From Chloroflexota bacterium (GTDB taxonomy: Bacteria; Chloroflexota; UBA4733): a stretch of DNA of 16,875 nt. Of the stretch, positions 7,353 to 13,391 are shown one piece after another. The first letter of the stretch is position 1. Each line of letters opens with the position of its first letter. The stretch spans positions 1-16,875 of the forward strand of contig JANWJO010000193.1 in NCBI GenBank assembly GCA_025449435.1, read 5' to 3'. The notes under the pieces are model-generated. The model saw only the letters and a list, made by a program, of their open reading frames with translations. It was not told the DNA's origin and made no database searches. Made by a program: the position numbers and the translations under genes.

Positions 7353-8282
7353 TTACTGAGCGCCATCGAACACCGTGTGCATGCGTGTGGCTACCTTGTC
7401 GAACTCGTCCCAACCCTGGGTGTAGGAATTGTAGACCAGGTGGGCCATACCGATGTGCGCCTCATAGCACTGCAGGCGCCGGGCAAGGGCTGGCACGGCG
7501 AGCCCAAGTGCGTCGAAATGGCGGCGAACTTCCTGTTTGAAGTCAATGGTATGCCAGGCTGGAAACCACGGCCACCAGAACGTAAACCAGGCGATGTCGT
7601 ACAGATAGTCGCCATACATGCCGCAGCCCCAGTCGAACACAGCATTGATGCGTGATCCATCGACCAGCACGTTGTAATGAAGCAGGTCACTATGGATCAC
7701 GTGGCGGAGCTCGGGCATAGACGGGACAAGTGCCGCAAACCGTTGCAGCATCGAGTCATAGGTGCGCAACCGATCTGGAAAAGCTCGGAGGTTGGCCTTC
7801 CAGTCACCGAGCCGGCCGCGCGGGTCATCGTCAGACACCGACAGTAGGGCCGCTTGCCAGCTAGGGGCCATACCATTGCCAGCGGCATCCCATGAGCCGT
7901 AGCCATGGCTGCCGCTGACATCCGCCGTGCGCGCGGCATCAAGGGCAGCAAAGAGAGCAGGCAACAGCAGGCGCAACTGTTCGGCGCTGGTGTCGTCGAG
8001 AAAGGTGCCGCTGGCCCGCTCGGTGACCGCGTAATAGCCATCCAAAGCTTTCCCTAACTCCACCATGCGGGGGATGGGCAACGCCGCTGAATTCAATGTG
8101 GCCGCAAAATGGTCCCTGAGAAAGTCCTCGTCCATGGTGCTGAAGCGAGCGACAAAGTGGCCTTGCTCGCTGTCGAACGCAAACGCTTGCGACCAGTCGC
8201 CGCCACTGAGTGGCTTAAGCGCGGAGACAGCGCCAAAGCGTGTGTTCAGAAATGCGCGAGCTTGTTCAACTGAAACCGCCAT
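7353..8282 (-). CDS. Phosphotransferase of the APH family, hygromycin-kinase-like
   Basis: A 309-residue aminoglycoside-phosphotransferase-fold kinase that would transfer phosphate from ATP to a small-molecule hydroxyl. The catalytic loop is HSDLLHYN (197-204) with Asp199 and Asn204, and the metal-binding Asp217 sits in VFDWG. Along its length it parallels hygromycin B phosphotransferase APH(4): an early VEQARAFLNTRFGAVSALKP block, NSAALPIPRMVELG (64-77), YGDYLYDIAWF and the Trp-rich WWPWFPAW (236-243). As I recall for APH(4), Arg46 stands where other APHs have the ATP-binding Lys. There is no signal peptide. The ATG at 8282 has only a weak Shine-Dalgarno, and a perfect inverted repeat arm lies just upstream. 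It may be an environmental homologue with another substrate; resistance is not shown by sequence. Confidence 0.8.
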   Translation of the reverse strand: MAVSVEQARAFLNTRFGAVSALKPLSGGDWSQAFAFDSEQGHFVARFSTMDEDFLRDHFAATLNSAALPIPRMVELGKALDGYYAVTERASGTFLDDTSAEQLRLLLPALFAALDAARTADVSGSHGYGSWDAAGNGMAPSWQAALLSVSDDDPRGRLGDWKANLRAFPDRLRTYDSMLQRFAALVPSMPELRHVIHSDLLHYNVLVDGSRINAVFDWGCGMYGDYLYDIAWFTFWWPWFPAWHTIDFKQEVRRHFDALGLAVPALARRLQCYEAHIGMAHLVYNSYTQGWDEFDKVATRMHTVFDGAQ

Positions 8283-8287
8283 TGCAG

Positions 8288-8380
8288 GCTTACCAGGTCC
8301 TCTCTTGGGCGCAAGTCCCGCATCAGCGCTTCGCCAGGCCAGTGTACGGGCTCACCGCTGTCAGGCAGCACCTGGTAAGC
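8288..8380. repeat. 11-bp perfect inverted repeat in the phosphotransferase leader
   Basis: GCTTACCAGGT (8288-8298) and ACCTGGTAAGC (8370-8380) are exact reverse complements separated by 71 nt. On the minus-strand mRNA the promoter-distal arm ends 5 nt before the ATG at 8282, where the ribosome would bind. The rest of the 190-nt gap (8283-8472) holds the open frame described separately; I found no convincing promoter or terminator in it. Confidence 0.45.
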
Positions 8381-8460
8381 AATTGCCTTGGGTCCGGCCC
8401 ACTCGCTACCATTGCCTCCGGCGAAGCGGCTGTCGCGACGCTGGCACTGCTCAGCAGGTA

Positions 8461-8465
8461 GAGGA
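8461..8465 (+). promoter_or_regulatory. Ribosome binding site of the 74-residue gene
   Basis: GAGGA lies 7 nt before the GTG at 8473 and is the main reason for choosing that start over longer upstream readings of the same frame. Confidence 0.45.
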
Positions 8466-8472
8466 ATCGTTT

Positions 8473-8697
8473 GTGAGCTTACCTCCCCTTCACCTTGGCA
8501 CGCAGCACGCGCGCAGCTTGCTTAACCAGTTGCGTACCGATATCGCCGGCGTGGAACGGCGGACGGCGCGGCACGCCAGCCGCCTGCGGCTATCACCCGA
8601 CGACCAGGAGCGCATGGCGAGCGCACTGGAAGCGGTTCGTGCGGCCCAACGCACCGTGGAGCGGCTGTTCGACGGCGCGCCGCACCCCAGCGCCTAG
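8473..8697 (+). CDS. Small hypothetical helical protein, 74 residues
   Basis: I do not recognise this protein. From the GTG at 8473 it is rich in Arg, Ala, Glu and Leu and strongly helical in appearance: SLLNQLRTDIAGVERRTARH, then SPDDQERMASALEAVRAAQR and TVERLFDGAP. There is no signal peptide, membrane segment or Cys pair. Leu and Val recur at heptad-like spacing, which would suit a helical hairpin or short coiled coil. The same frame is open upstream to 8065, but that part lies antisense to the phosphotransferase gene and reads as non-protein. The stop lies 21 nt before the uronate-dehydrogenase-like gene, so the two may be cotranscribed. Main doubt: whether it is translated at all. Confidence 0.5.
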   Translation: MSLPPLHLGTQHARSLLNQLRTDIAGVERRTARHASRLRLSPDDQERMASALEAVRAAQRTVERLFDGAPHPSA

Positions 8698-8718
8698 GCG
8701 AAGAGAGGAAGCACAGTT

Positions 8719-9459
8719 ATGCCCGACAAGAAGCGCATTCTCATTACAGGCGCCGCTGGCCGGATCGGCAGTAGCCTAGTCGATCTCCTGAAGGACCGCT
8801 ACGAAATTCGCGCCCTGTACCACCACAACATTCCAGCCGAGCCACCGGTCAAGGACTTCGTCATCGCCGACGTCAATAGCTTCGACCAGATGCGAGGCGT
8901 GTTGGGTGGCGTCGACGCCATCGTACACATGGCCGCTGACCCCAGCACTCAAGCCACCTGGGAGAGCGTCCTCGCCAACAACATCACGGGCACCTATAAC
9001 CTCTACGAAGCGGCACGGCAGGCCGGGGTGAAAAAGATCATCTTTGCCACCACCAACCACGTGATGGGCATGTACGACCGCGACGGCGAGTGGCCGATCT
9101 ATGCTAAGCAACCGGTCCGTCCAGACTCTCTTTATGGCGTATCGAAGGCCTTTGGCGAAGCATTATCGCGACACTACTCTGACCGCTACGGCATGTCGAT
9201 CATTTGCCTGCGCATCGGCTGGTTCCTGCAGCAACCACACGACGAAATTGCGCTCTGGATGTGGCTCAGTCCGCGCGACTGCGCTCAACTGGTCTGGCGG
9301 TCGATCGAGAGCGAACTGCCATTCGGCGTGTTCTACGCGATCTCGGCCAACAGCCGCCGTCACTGGGACATCACCGACACCGTGGAGCAACTCGGCTACC
9401 GCCCAGAGGACGACGCCGAACGCTTCGCAGCGGAAATTGAAGCAGCCGGCAAAGCCTAG
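8719..9459 (+). CDS. NAD-dependent epimerase/dehydratase, uronate-dehydrogenase-like
   Basis: Extended short-chain dehydrogenase, 246 residues. The NAD-binding GAAGRIG is at 11-17, an acidic DV at 51-52, and the catalytic YGVSK at 139-143 (Tyr139, Lys143). Several stretches match bacterial uronate dehydrogenase (Udh), which oxidises D-galacturonate or D-glucuronate to an aldarolactone: NNITGTYNLYEAARQAGVKK, the TNH motif at 112-114, RPDSLYGVSKAFGE and LRIGWF. Where Udh has Ser-Ser-Asn-His, this protein has Thr-Thr-Asn-His, so Thr takes the place of the catalytic Ser. Its length is somewhat short of the usual 265. The ATG at 8719 has GAGAGGAAG about 8 nt upstream. A KdgD-like gene at 15562-16488 could act later in the same pathway. 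Other sugar dehydrogenases of this family remain possible. Confidence 0.75.
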   Translation: MPDKKRILITGAAGRIGSSLVDLLKDRYEIRALYHHNIPAEPPVKDFVIADVNSFDQMRGVLGGVDAIVHMAADPSTQATWESVLANNITGTYNLYEAARQAGVKKIIFATTNHVMGMYDRDGEWPIYAKQPVRPDSLYGVSKAFGEALSRHYSDRYGMSIICLRIGWFLQQPHDEIALWMWLSPRDCAQLVWRSIESELPFGVFYAISANSRRHWDITDTVEQLGYRPEDDAERFAAEIEAAGKA

Positions 9460-9493
9460 AATGGATGGGGGGCGCAACCCCTTCTCCGGCGCC

Positions 9494-9533
9494 CGGGTGC
9501 CCCTGGGCGAGCACCCGTCCCCGGTCCCAGGGG
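9494..9533 (+). other. Two interlocking GC-rich inverted repeats
   Basis: CGGGTGC (9494-9500) pairs perfectly with GCACCCG (9511-9517), and CCCCTGGG (9500-9507) pairs perfectly with CCCAGGGG (9526-9533). The pairings cross, so they are either alternatives or an H-type pseudoknot. No T-run follows, so this is not a standard terminator. The rest of the 188-nt gap (9460-9647) has a small GGCAC/GTGCC hairpin (9605-9618) and no clear promoter. Confidence 0.4.
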
Positions 9534-9634
9534 CGGGGAGTAAAGCCACGGCGATTACGAGCCTCCCATCGAACTCTCAGATACGGGGACTACACTCCGC
9601 GTCTGGCACAACAGTGCCGTATGTGAGTTATTTA

Positions 9635-9640
9635 GAGAGG
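9635..9640 (+). promoter_or_regulatory. Ribosome binding site of the membrane protein gene
   Basis: GAGAGG lies 7 nt before the second of two tandem GTG codons (9645 and 9648). This favours 9648, since the first GTG would be only 4 nt away. Confidence 0.5.
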
Positions 9641-9647
9641 GCCAGTG

Positions 9648-10280
9648 GTGCCAAACACTGTTTCAATACTGGCTGAAAGCAGCGAGACGCAACATCGTGC
9701 CACCGAGGATCCTGGAGTAACTGGTAACGCCCGGCTCACCGGGACCGTAGCCATCATCCTCGTGGTACTGCTGGCCGTGTTGGGTGGAACAATACTGAGC
9801 ATCCATCGTTTGTTGCCGGCACATTTCTTCGTGGGCTTCCTGGTGCTTCCGGTTGTGCTGCTCAAAATGGCGAGTACAGGCTACCGGTTTTTCAGCTACT
9901 ACCTCGGCAATCCCCGCTATCGTGCCGCCGGGCCGCCCCAGCTCTTTTTGCGCTTGCTCGCTCCGATCGTGGTGCTATCAACGGTGGTGGTCTTTGCAAC
10001 AGGCATCGAGTTATGGCTCGTGGGGCGTGCCTGGGGTGACGTGTGGCTACGCTTGCACCAGCAGAGTTTTTTCGTGTGGTTTGGCGCAACAGGGCTGCAC
10101 GTCCTAGGGTACCTGCAACGCGCTCCGGCCTTAGCGCTCGCTGACTTTGCTCCGGGCACGCCGCTGCGCGGACGGGCAAGCCGGCGCTACGCGGCGGGTA
10201 TAACCATCCTGCTCGGCGTTCTGCTGGCCGTGATTGCTACACAGTGGACGTCCCCGTTTGTCGTGTACGGCGAGCGCTAG
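9648..10280 (+). CDS. Membrane protein with cytochrome-b-like histidine pairs
   Basis: Integral membrane protein of 210 residues from the GTG at 9648, with about five hydrophobic segments: VAIILVVLLAVLGGTILSI, FFVGFLVLPVVLL, LLAPIVVLSTVVVFATGI, FFVWFGATGLHVLGYL and ITILLGVLLAVIATQW. His53 and His59 flank the start of the second segment; His136 and His150 bracket the fourth, 14 residues apart, the spacing used for haem b in cytochrome b561-like bundles. The loop YYLGNPRYRAAGPP and the LHQQSFFVWF segment resemble uncharacterised actinobacterial membrane proteins (from memory). Haem binding is inference from the histidine pattern. It is preceded by a 188-nt gap and stands apart from the uronate-dehydrogenase-like gene, so cotranscription is uncertain. 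Function unknown. Confidence 0.7.
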   Translation: MPNTVSILAESSETQHRATEDPGVTGNARLTGTVAIILVVLLAVLGGTILSIHRLLPAHFFVGFLVLPVVLLKMASTGYRFFSYYLGNPRYRAAGPPQLFLRLLAPIVVLSTVVVFATGIELWLVGRAWGDVWLRLHQQSFFVWFGATGLHVLGYLQRAPALALADFAPGTPLRGRASRRYAAGITILLGVLLAVIATQWTSPFVVYGER

Positions 10281-10355
10281 GGACGACCCACCGCGACATC
10301 ACGGTCGGCAAGGTTCGCTACGCTCAGACCTATCATGCCAGGGGCCCACAGGTCG

Positions 10356-10387
10356 CGCATGCGTCGACGAAGCGCAACGCATGCGTT
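10356..10387. promoter_or_regulatory. Paired CGCATGCG palindromes, possible operator
   Basis: The 8-bp palindrome CGCATGCG occurs at 10356-10363 and again at 10378-10385, 22 bp apart, close to two helical turns. The second extends to a perfect 12-bp palindrome, AACGCATGCGTT (10376-10387). They lie 78-109 nt before the amidase start, in the 184-nt gap 10281-10464. A partial -35 (TTGGAC, 10396-10401) follows, but no good -10. No cognate regulator is in the window. Confidence 0.35.
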
Positions 10388-10464
10388 AACGATGATTGGA
10401 CTGTCCGGCGCGATACGACCTACACCACCGCTATGCACCGCTCCGGCGAAGGGAATGATGAAAC

Positions 10465-11697
10465 GTGTACCGAACGCTAGGGCCATTGCTGCTTATTGGG
10501 CTGCTGGTATTCTTGGCGCCACTTTCACAGGCAGCTCGGGCGGCCGGATCTCTGGCAGGGAAAACAATCGTTCTTGACCCGGGCGAAGGCGGCAGCAATC
10601 CCGGCGGTATGTCGGCAGGGGTTACCGAGAAGGCGCTCAACCTGGCGACGGCGCTGGACGCTGGAGCGTTACTTACCAGGCAGGGCGCCCAGGTGCTGTA
10701 CACCCGTCGTACGGATGCAAGTGTAAGCCTCGCACAACGGGCAGCAATTGCCAATACCGCAGGGGCTGATGCCTTTGTTTCCATTCACGCCAACGCATTT
10801 AATGACCCTTCCTATGCGGGAGTGACCACCTTCTACGGAGCACCCTCGGGCTTTGCTGGCTCCGTCACGCGCTCCGCTGGCCTAGTCCAGGATGGCCAGA
10901 ACCTCGCACAAGCAGTGCAGACGTCGGTACAGCGGCAAACCGGCGCCGTGAACGGTGGTGTGCAGCCAGCTGCCTTCTACGTGTTGGGATATACGCAAAT
11001 GCCTTCCATCCTCATCGAGACAGGATATATGACCAACCCAGCAGAGTTGCAACGGTTGGAGACCCCCTCCTATCAACAACAGATCGCTTACGGCATCGTG
11101 TTGGGCCTCGAACGTTACTTCAACGCGAGCGTGGTACCCAGCACCACCCCTTCGAGTGGAACGACAACTTCCACCACGACAGCCGGTTCGAACTACACGG
11201 TGCAGCCAGGTGACACCCTGTCCGGCATTGCACTGCAACTCGGCGTGAACGAGGCCACACTGGCCACCCTGAACGGCCTGAACGCCGTAGACGCGATCTA
11301 CGCTGGCCAGCGGCTGGTGTTGCCCAACCAGACAGGCACGGCCGCCACGACACCATCGAGCGCTGGAGGCACGACCTACACGGTGCAACCCGGCGACACG
11401 GTTTCGGGCATCGCGGTCCGATTCGGCGTCAGTGAGTCCGCGCTGGCATCGCAAAACAAGCTCAATGCAGGCGATGCGATCTACGCCGGCCAGCAACTGG
11501 TGCTACCGGATTCGGTAGGCGCCTCGCCGACTCCGCTGACCCCAGGACGCCAGCACACCTATGTCATTCAGCCCGGCGACACCCTCTCGGGCATCGCGGC
11601 ACAGTTTGGCGTGAGCGAGAACGCGCTAGCAGCACAGAATGGTATCCAGGACCCAAACAGGATTGTGGCTGGTACTACACTCACCGTACCGGCATAA
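10465..11697 (+). CDS. Secreted N-acetylmuramoyl-L-alanine amidase with three LysM repeats
   Basis: Peptidoglycan hydrolase (Amidase_3 family), 410 residues, which would cut the bond between MurNAc and the stem peptide outside the membrane. A signal peptide covers about residues 1-27 (hydrophobic core LLLIGLLVFLAPL, ending AARAA). The catalytic domain follows: VLDPGEGG (36-43), Glu55 in TEKAL, His108 in SIHANA, and the catalytic Glu185 in ILIETGYMTN. The usual first zinc ligand is His in DPGHGG; here residue 41 is Glu (codon GAA). A Ser/Thr-rich linker leads to LysM modules at 244-287, 305-348 and 366-409. The GTG at 10465 is the only start giving the signal peptide; its Shine-Dalgarno (AGGG, 11 nt upstream) is distant. 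It ends 6 nt before the convergent SDR gene. Confidence 0.85.
   Translation: MYRTLGPLLLIGLLVFLAPLSQAARAAGSLAGKTIVLDPGEGGSNPGGMSAGVTEKALNLATALDAGALLTRQGAQVLYTRRTDASVSLAQRAAIANTAGADAFVSIHANAFNDPSYAGVTTFYGAPSGFAGSVTRSAGLVQDGQNLAQAVQTSVQRQTGAVNGGVQPAAFYVLGYTQMPSILIETGYMTNPAELQRLETPSYQQQIAYGIVLGLERYFNASVVPSTTPSSGTTTSTTTAGSNYTVQPGDTLSGIALQLGVNEATLATLNGLNAVDAIYAGQRLVLPNQTGTAATTPSSAGGTTYTVQPGDTVSGIAVRFGVSESALASQNKLNAGDAIYAGQQLVLPDSVGASPTPLTPGRQHTYVIQPGDTLSGIAAQFGVSENALAAQNGIQDPNRIVAGTTLTVPA
11194..11691 (+). repeat. Three LysM coding repeats in the amidase
   Basis: Units at 11194-11325, 11377-11508 and 11560-11691 encode modules beginning YTVQPGDTLSGIA, YTVQPGDTVSGIA and YVIQPGDTLSGIA. The first two are also close at DNA level (TACACGGTGCA starts both), which suggests duplication. 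Linkers are Ser/Thr/Gly/Pro-rich. Such modules anchor hydrolases to peptidoglycan. Confidence 0.85.
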
Positions 11698-11703
11698 ACC
11701 CAG

Positions 11704-12453
11704 TTATAGGCTCGCTCCTCCGTCGATCTGCACGGTCATACCGGTGGCGAGGCTAAAGCCCGAAGCAAGGTCCAGCACGACCTCGCCAATATCGGCAGAG
11801 GTGGGCACGCGACCCAGGGGAGTACCGGCGGCTGCCCGCTGCACACGCTCCGACCGGCCGGTATTCCAGGGTGAATCGACCATGCCGGGCGCGATGGCGT
11901 TGACGCGTACGTCTGGGGCCATCGCACTGGCGAGCCCTTTGGTCAGCGCAATCACCGCTGCTTTCGAGGCGCCGTACGCAATGCTGCTGCCCTTCCCCGA
12001 GAAGCCAGCCATCGAGGCGATGTTGATCACACAGCCCTTGGCAGTGCGTAGGGCTGGGGCGGCTGCACGCGTGCACCAGAACAGGCCCTTGACGTTTACT
12101 GCGTAAATGCGGTCCCACTTGTCCTCGGTCATCGATTCGAAGTCAGCCAGGTCAATGAAGAACGTGGTTGCGGCATTGTTGACCAGGATGCCGAGTTTGC
12201 CAAAGTGCTGGATATGCTCGCCGATCATGGCGCGCACTCGTGCCTCGTCGGACACGTCTGCCTGGAGCAACATCCCCCTGCTGCCGTGCTTTTCGATGGC
12301 CGCCAAGGTATCGCGTGCACCAGCTTCTGATTTGGCATAGTTGATGCCGATACCGGCCGCACCTTCACGCGCAAAGGCGATCGCCGCCGCCTGGCCAATA
12401 CCGGACGATGCACCGGTGATCAGTGCGACCTTGCCCGCGAGCCGGCCAGCCAT
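11704..12453 (-). CDS. Short-chain dehydrogenase/reductase (classical SDR)
   Basis: NAD(P)-dependent oxidoreductase of 249 residues with every classical SDR landmark: TGASSGIG (13-20), NNAA (92-95) and the tetrad Asn120, Ser147, Tyr160 and Lys164 (YGASK at 160-164). APGMVDSPW and the C-terminal TGMTVQIDGGASL fit the FabG/glucose-dehydrogenase-like branch. The ATG at 12453 was chosen because AAAGGA sits 8 nt upstream and the protein then begins MAGRLAGKVALITG, as usual; the frame is open further to 12627 but would overlap the serine hydrolase gene. It is 77 nt downstream of that gene and may end the operon or have its own promoter. The tail converges with the amidase at 6 nt. The substrate cannot be deduced. 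Confidence 0.85.
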   Translation of the reverse strand: MAGRLAGKVALITGASSGIGQAAAIAFAREGAAGIGINYAKSEAGARDTLAAIEKHGSRGMLLQADVSDEARVRAMIGEHIQHFGKLGILVNNAATTFFIDLADFESMTEDKWDRIYAVNVKGLFWCTRAAAPALRTAKGCVINIASMAGFSGKGSSIAYGASKAAVIALTKGLASAMAPDVRVNAIAPGMVDSPWNTGRSERVQRAAAGTPLGRVPTSADIGEVVLDLASGFSLATGMTVQIDGGASL

Positions 12454-12461
12454 CTGTAGAG

Positions 12462-12467
12462 TCCTTT
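12462..12467 (-). promoter_or_regulatory. Ribosome binding site of the SDR gene
   Basis: AAAGGA on the minus strand lies 8 nt before the ATG at 12453 and decides that start against a longer open reading to 12627. Confidence 0.6.
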
Positions 12468-12530
12468 CGTACACCTGTCCTGTTGTCACCGCATCGATCC
12501 GGGCCATCGTAGCACGCAGCGACGCTGCCC

Positions 12531-13361
12531 CTAGGCGCGCTGCTGAAACGCTCGCCACACCGCCAGCGACATCTGCGCCATGGTGTTGGCAGCCACGACA
12601 TTGCTCTCGCCAGCACCCGATAGGCACACCAGGACATACGCGCCCTGGCCGCTGTTCACAATGCCGGCATCGTGCACGATGCCGGTGAGCGTGCCGGTCT
12701 TGTGGTAGACGTGCGCCTGCTCGGGCAGCAGGAGCGGAATGCGCGTGTTCGACGAACAGCGGCCCAGGTAGTCCACAGCAGCCTCACTCCCTGGCAACTG
12801 GCGTTTCCAGATGCACTCGAACAGGTTGGCCAATTCACCAGCGGTGACTGGGTTGCCGTGTGGTGAGCGCAGTGCGGCAAACTCGCCAAACCGCCGGGTG
12901 AACCGCGTGTTTTGGATGCCGAGGCTGCGCAGGTTGCTGTTGACCGACTCCATTCCGACCAGTTCGAGCAGGAGGTTGCTCGCCACGTTGTCGCTGAGGT
13001 TGATCATCAGCTCGCACAGGTCGCCCACGGTCACGCGAATGCCCTTGTGCAGGTGCACCAGCACACCGCTGCCCAGCTTGGCGTTCTCCTCGTCGTCGAC
13101 ATCGACGGCGATTTCTTCGGTCAGGCGATGCTGGCCAGCCGCCACTTGTCGCAGCGTTTCCACCAGCAGCGCCGTCTTGATGATGCTGGCGCCAGGGAAC
13201 ACACTCTCTGCATTGATGCGTACACCGTCGTCGTGGCGGAGGTCCTTGAACACGATGCCCCACTGCCCGCCGGCTTGCGCGGCGAGCAGGCGCACGTCTT
13301 GCTGCAACTGGCGCCAGGGATCGGCGGTTGGTTCAGTATCACCACCATGTGCCGCTGCCAT
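12531..13361 (-). CDS. Serine hydrolase of the class A beta-lactamase fold
   Basis: This 276-residue protein has the penicilloyl-serine-hydrolase motifs: SIIK (Ser59 nucleophile, Lys62), SDN (123-125) and KTG (221-223). Layout and length match class A beta-lactamase-like proteins. Two features argue against a working beta-lactamase: the omega-loop ExxLN is absent (the region reads RRFGEFAALRSPHGNPVT, with Glu160 the only candidate), and there is no signal peptide, since the N-terminus is polar. A cytoplasmic D-Ala peptidase, amidase or esterase is more likely. It starts 30 nt after the NamZ-like gene, with GGAAGG and GGCGGGA upstream of the ATG. NamZ-like genes in other bacteria are also found beside beta-lactamase-fold genes, which suggests a job in muropeptide turnover; that role is inference. 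Confidence 0.78.
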   Translation of the reverse strand: MAAAHGGDTEPTADPWRQLQQDVRLLAAQAGGQWGIVFKDLRHDDGVRINAESVFPGASIIKTALLVETLRQVAAGQHRLTEEIAVDVDDEENAKLGSGVLVHLHKGIRVTVGDLCELMINLSDNVASNLLLELVGMESVNSNLRSLGIQNTRFTRRFGEFAALRSPHGNPVTAGELANLFECIWKRQLPGSEAAVDYLGRCSSNTRIPLLLPEQAHVYHKTGTLTGIVHDAGIVNSGQGAYVLVCLSGAGESNVVAANTMAQMSLAVWRAFQQRA

Positions 13362-13391
13362 TTCCCGCCTTCCACCCTTCCGGACGAGATG

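Larger units (their letters stand above)
8246..8521 (-). other. Protein-like open frame without a start, upstream of the phosphotransferase gene
   Basis: The minus-strand frame ending at the TGA at 8248-8246 stays open up to a TAA at 8524-8522. Its central part reads like real protein, for example YQVLPDSGEPVHWPGEALM followed by RDLRPREDLVSLQWRFQL. It overlaps the first 37 nt of the phosphotransferase gene in another frame. No ATG or well-placed GTG opens it: the GTG at 8371 and the ATG at 8323 would keep only 41 or 25 residues and have no Shine-Dalgarno. It may be a gene remnant, a short upstream gene with an unusual start, or chance. I do not recognise the sequence. Confidence 0.25.

Noticed and set aside
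8065..8472. Upstream extension of the 74-residue gene in the same frame
   Set aside because: This part is antisense to the phosphotransferase N-terminus and reads as non-protein; the GTG at 8473 has a good ribosome site, so only the last 74 codons were kept.
12454..12627. Longer start for the SDR gene
   Set aside because: The extra 58 residues overlap the serine hydrolase gene and precede a standard SDR N-terminus that has its own ribosome site.
12531..13361. Annotation as a true beta-lactamase
   Set aside because: The ExxLN omega-loop motif and a signal peptide are both missing, so only the fold is claimed.
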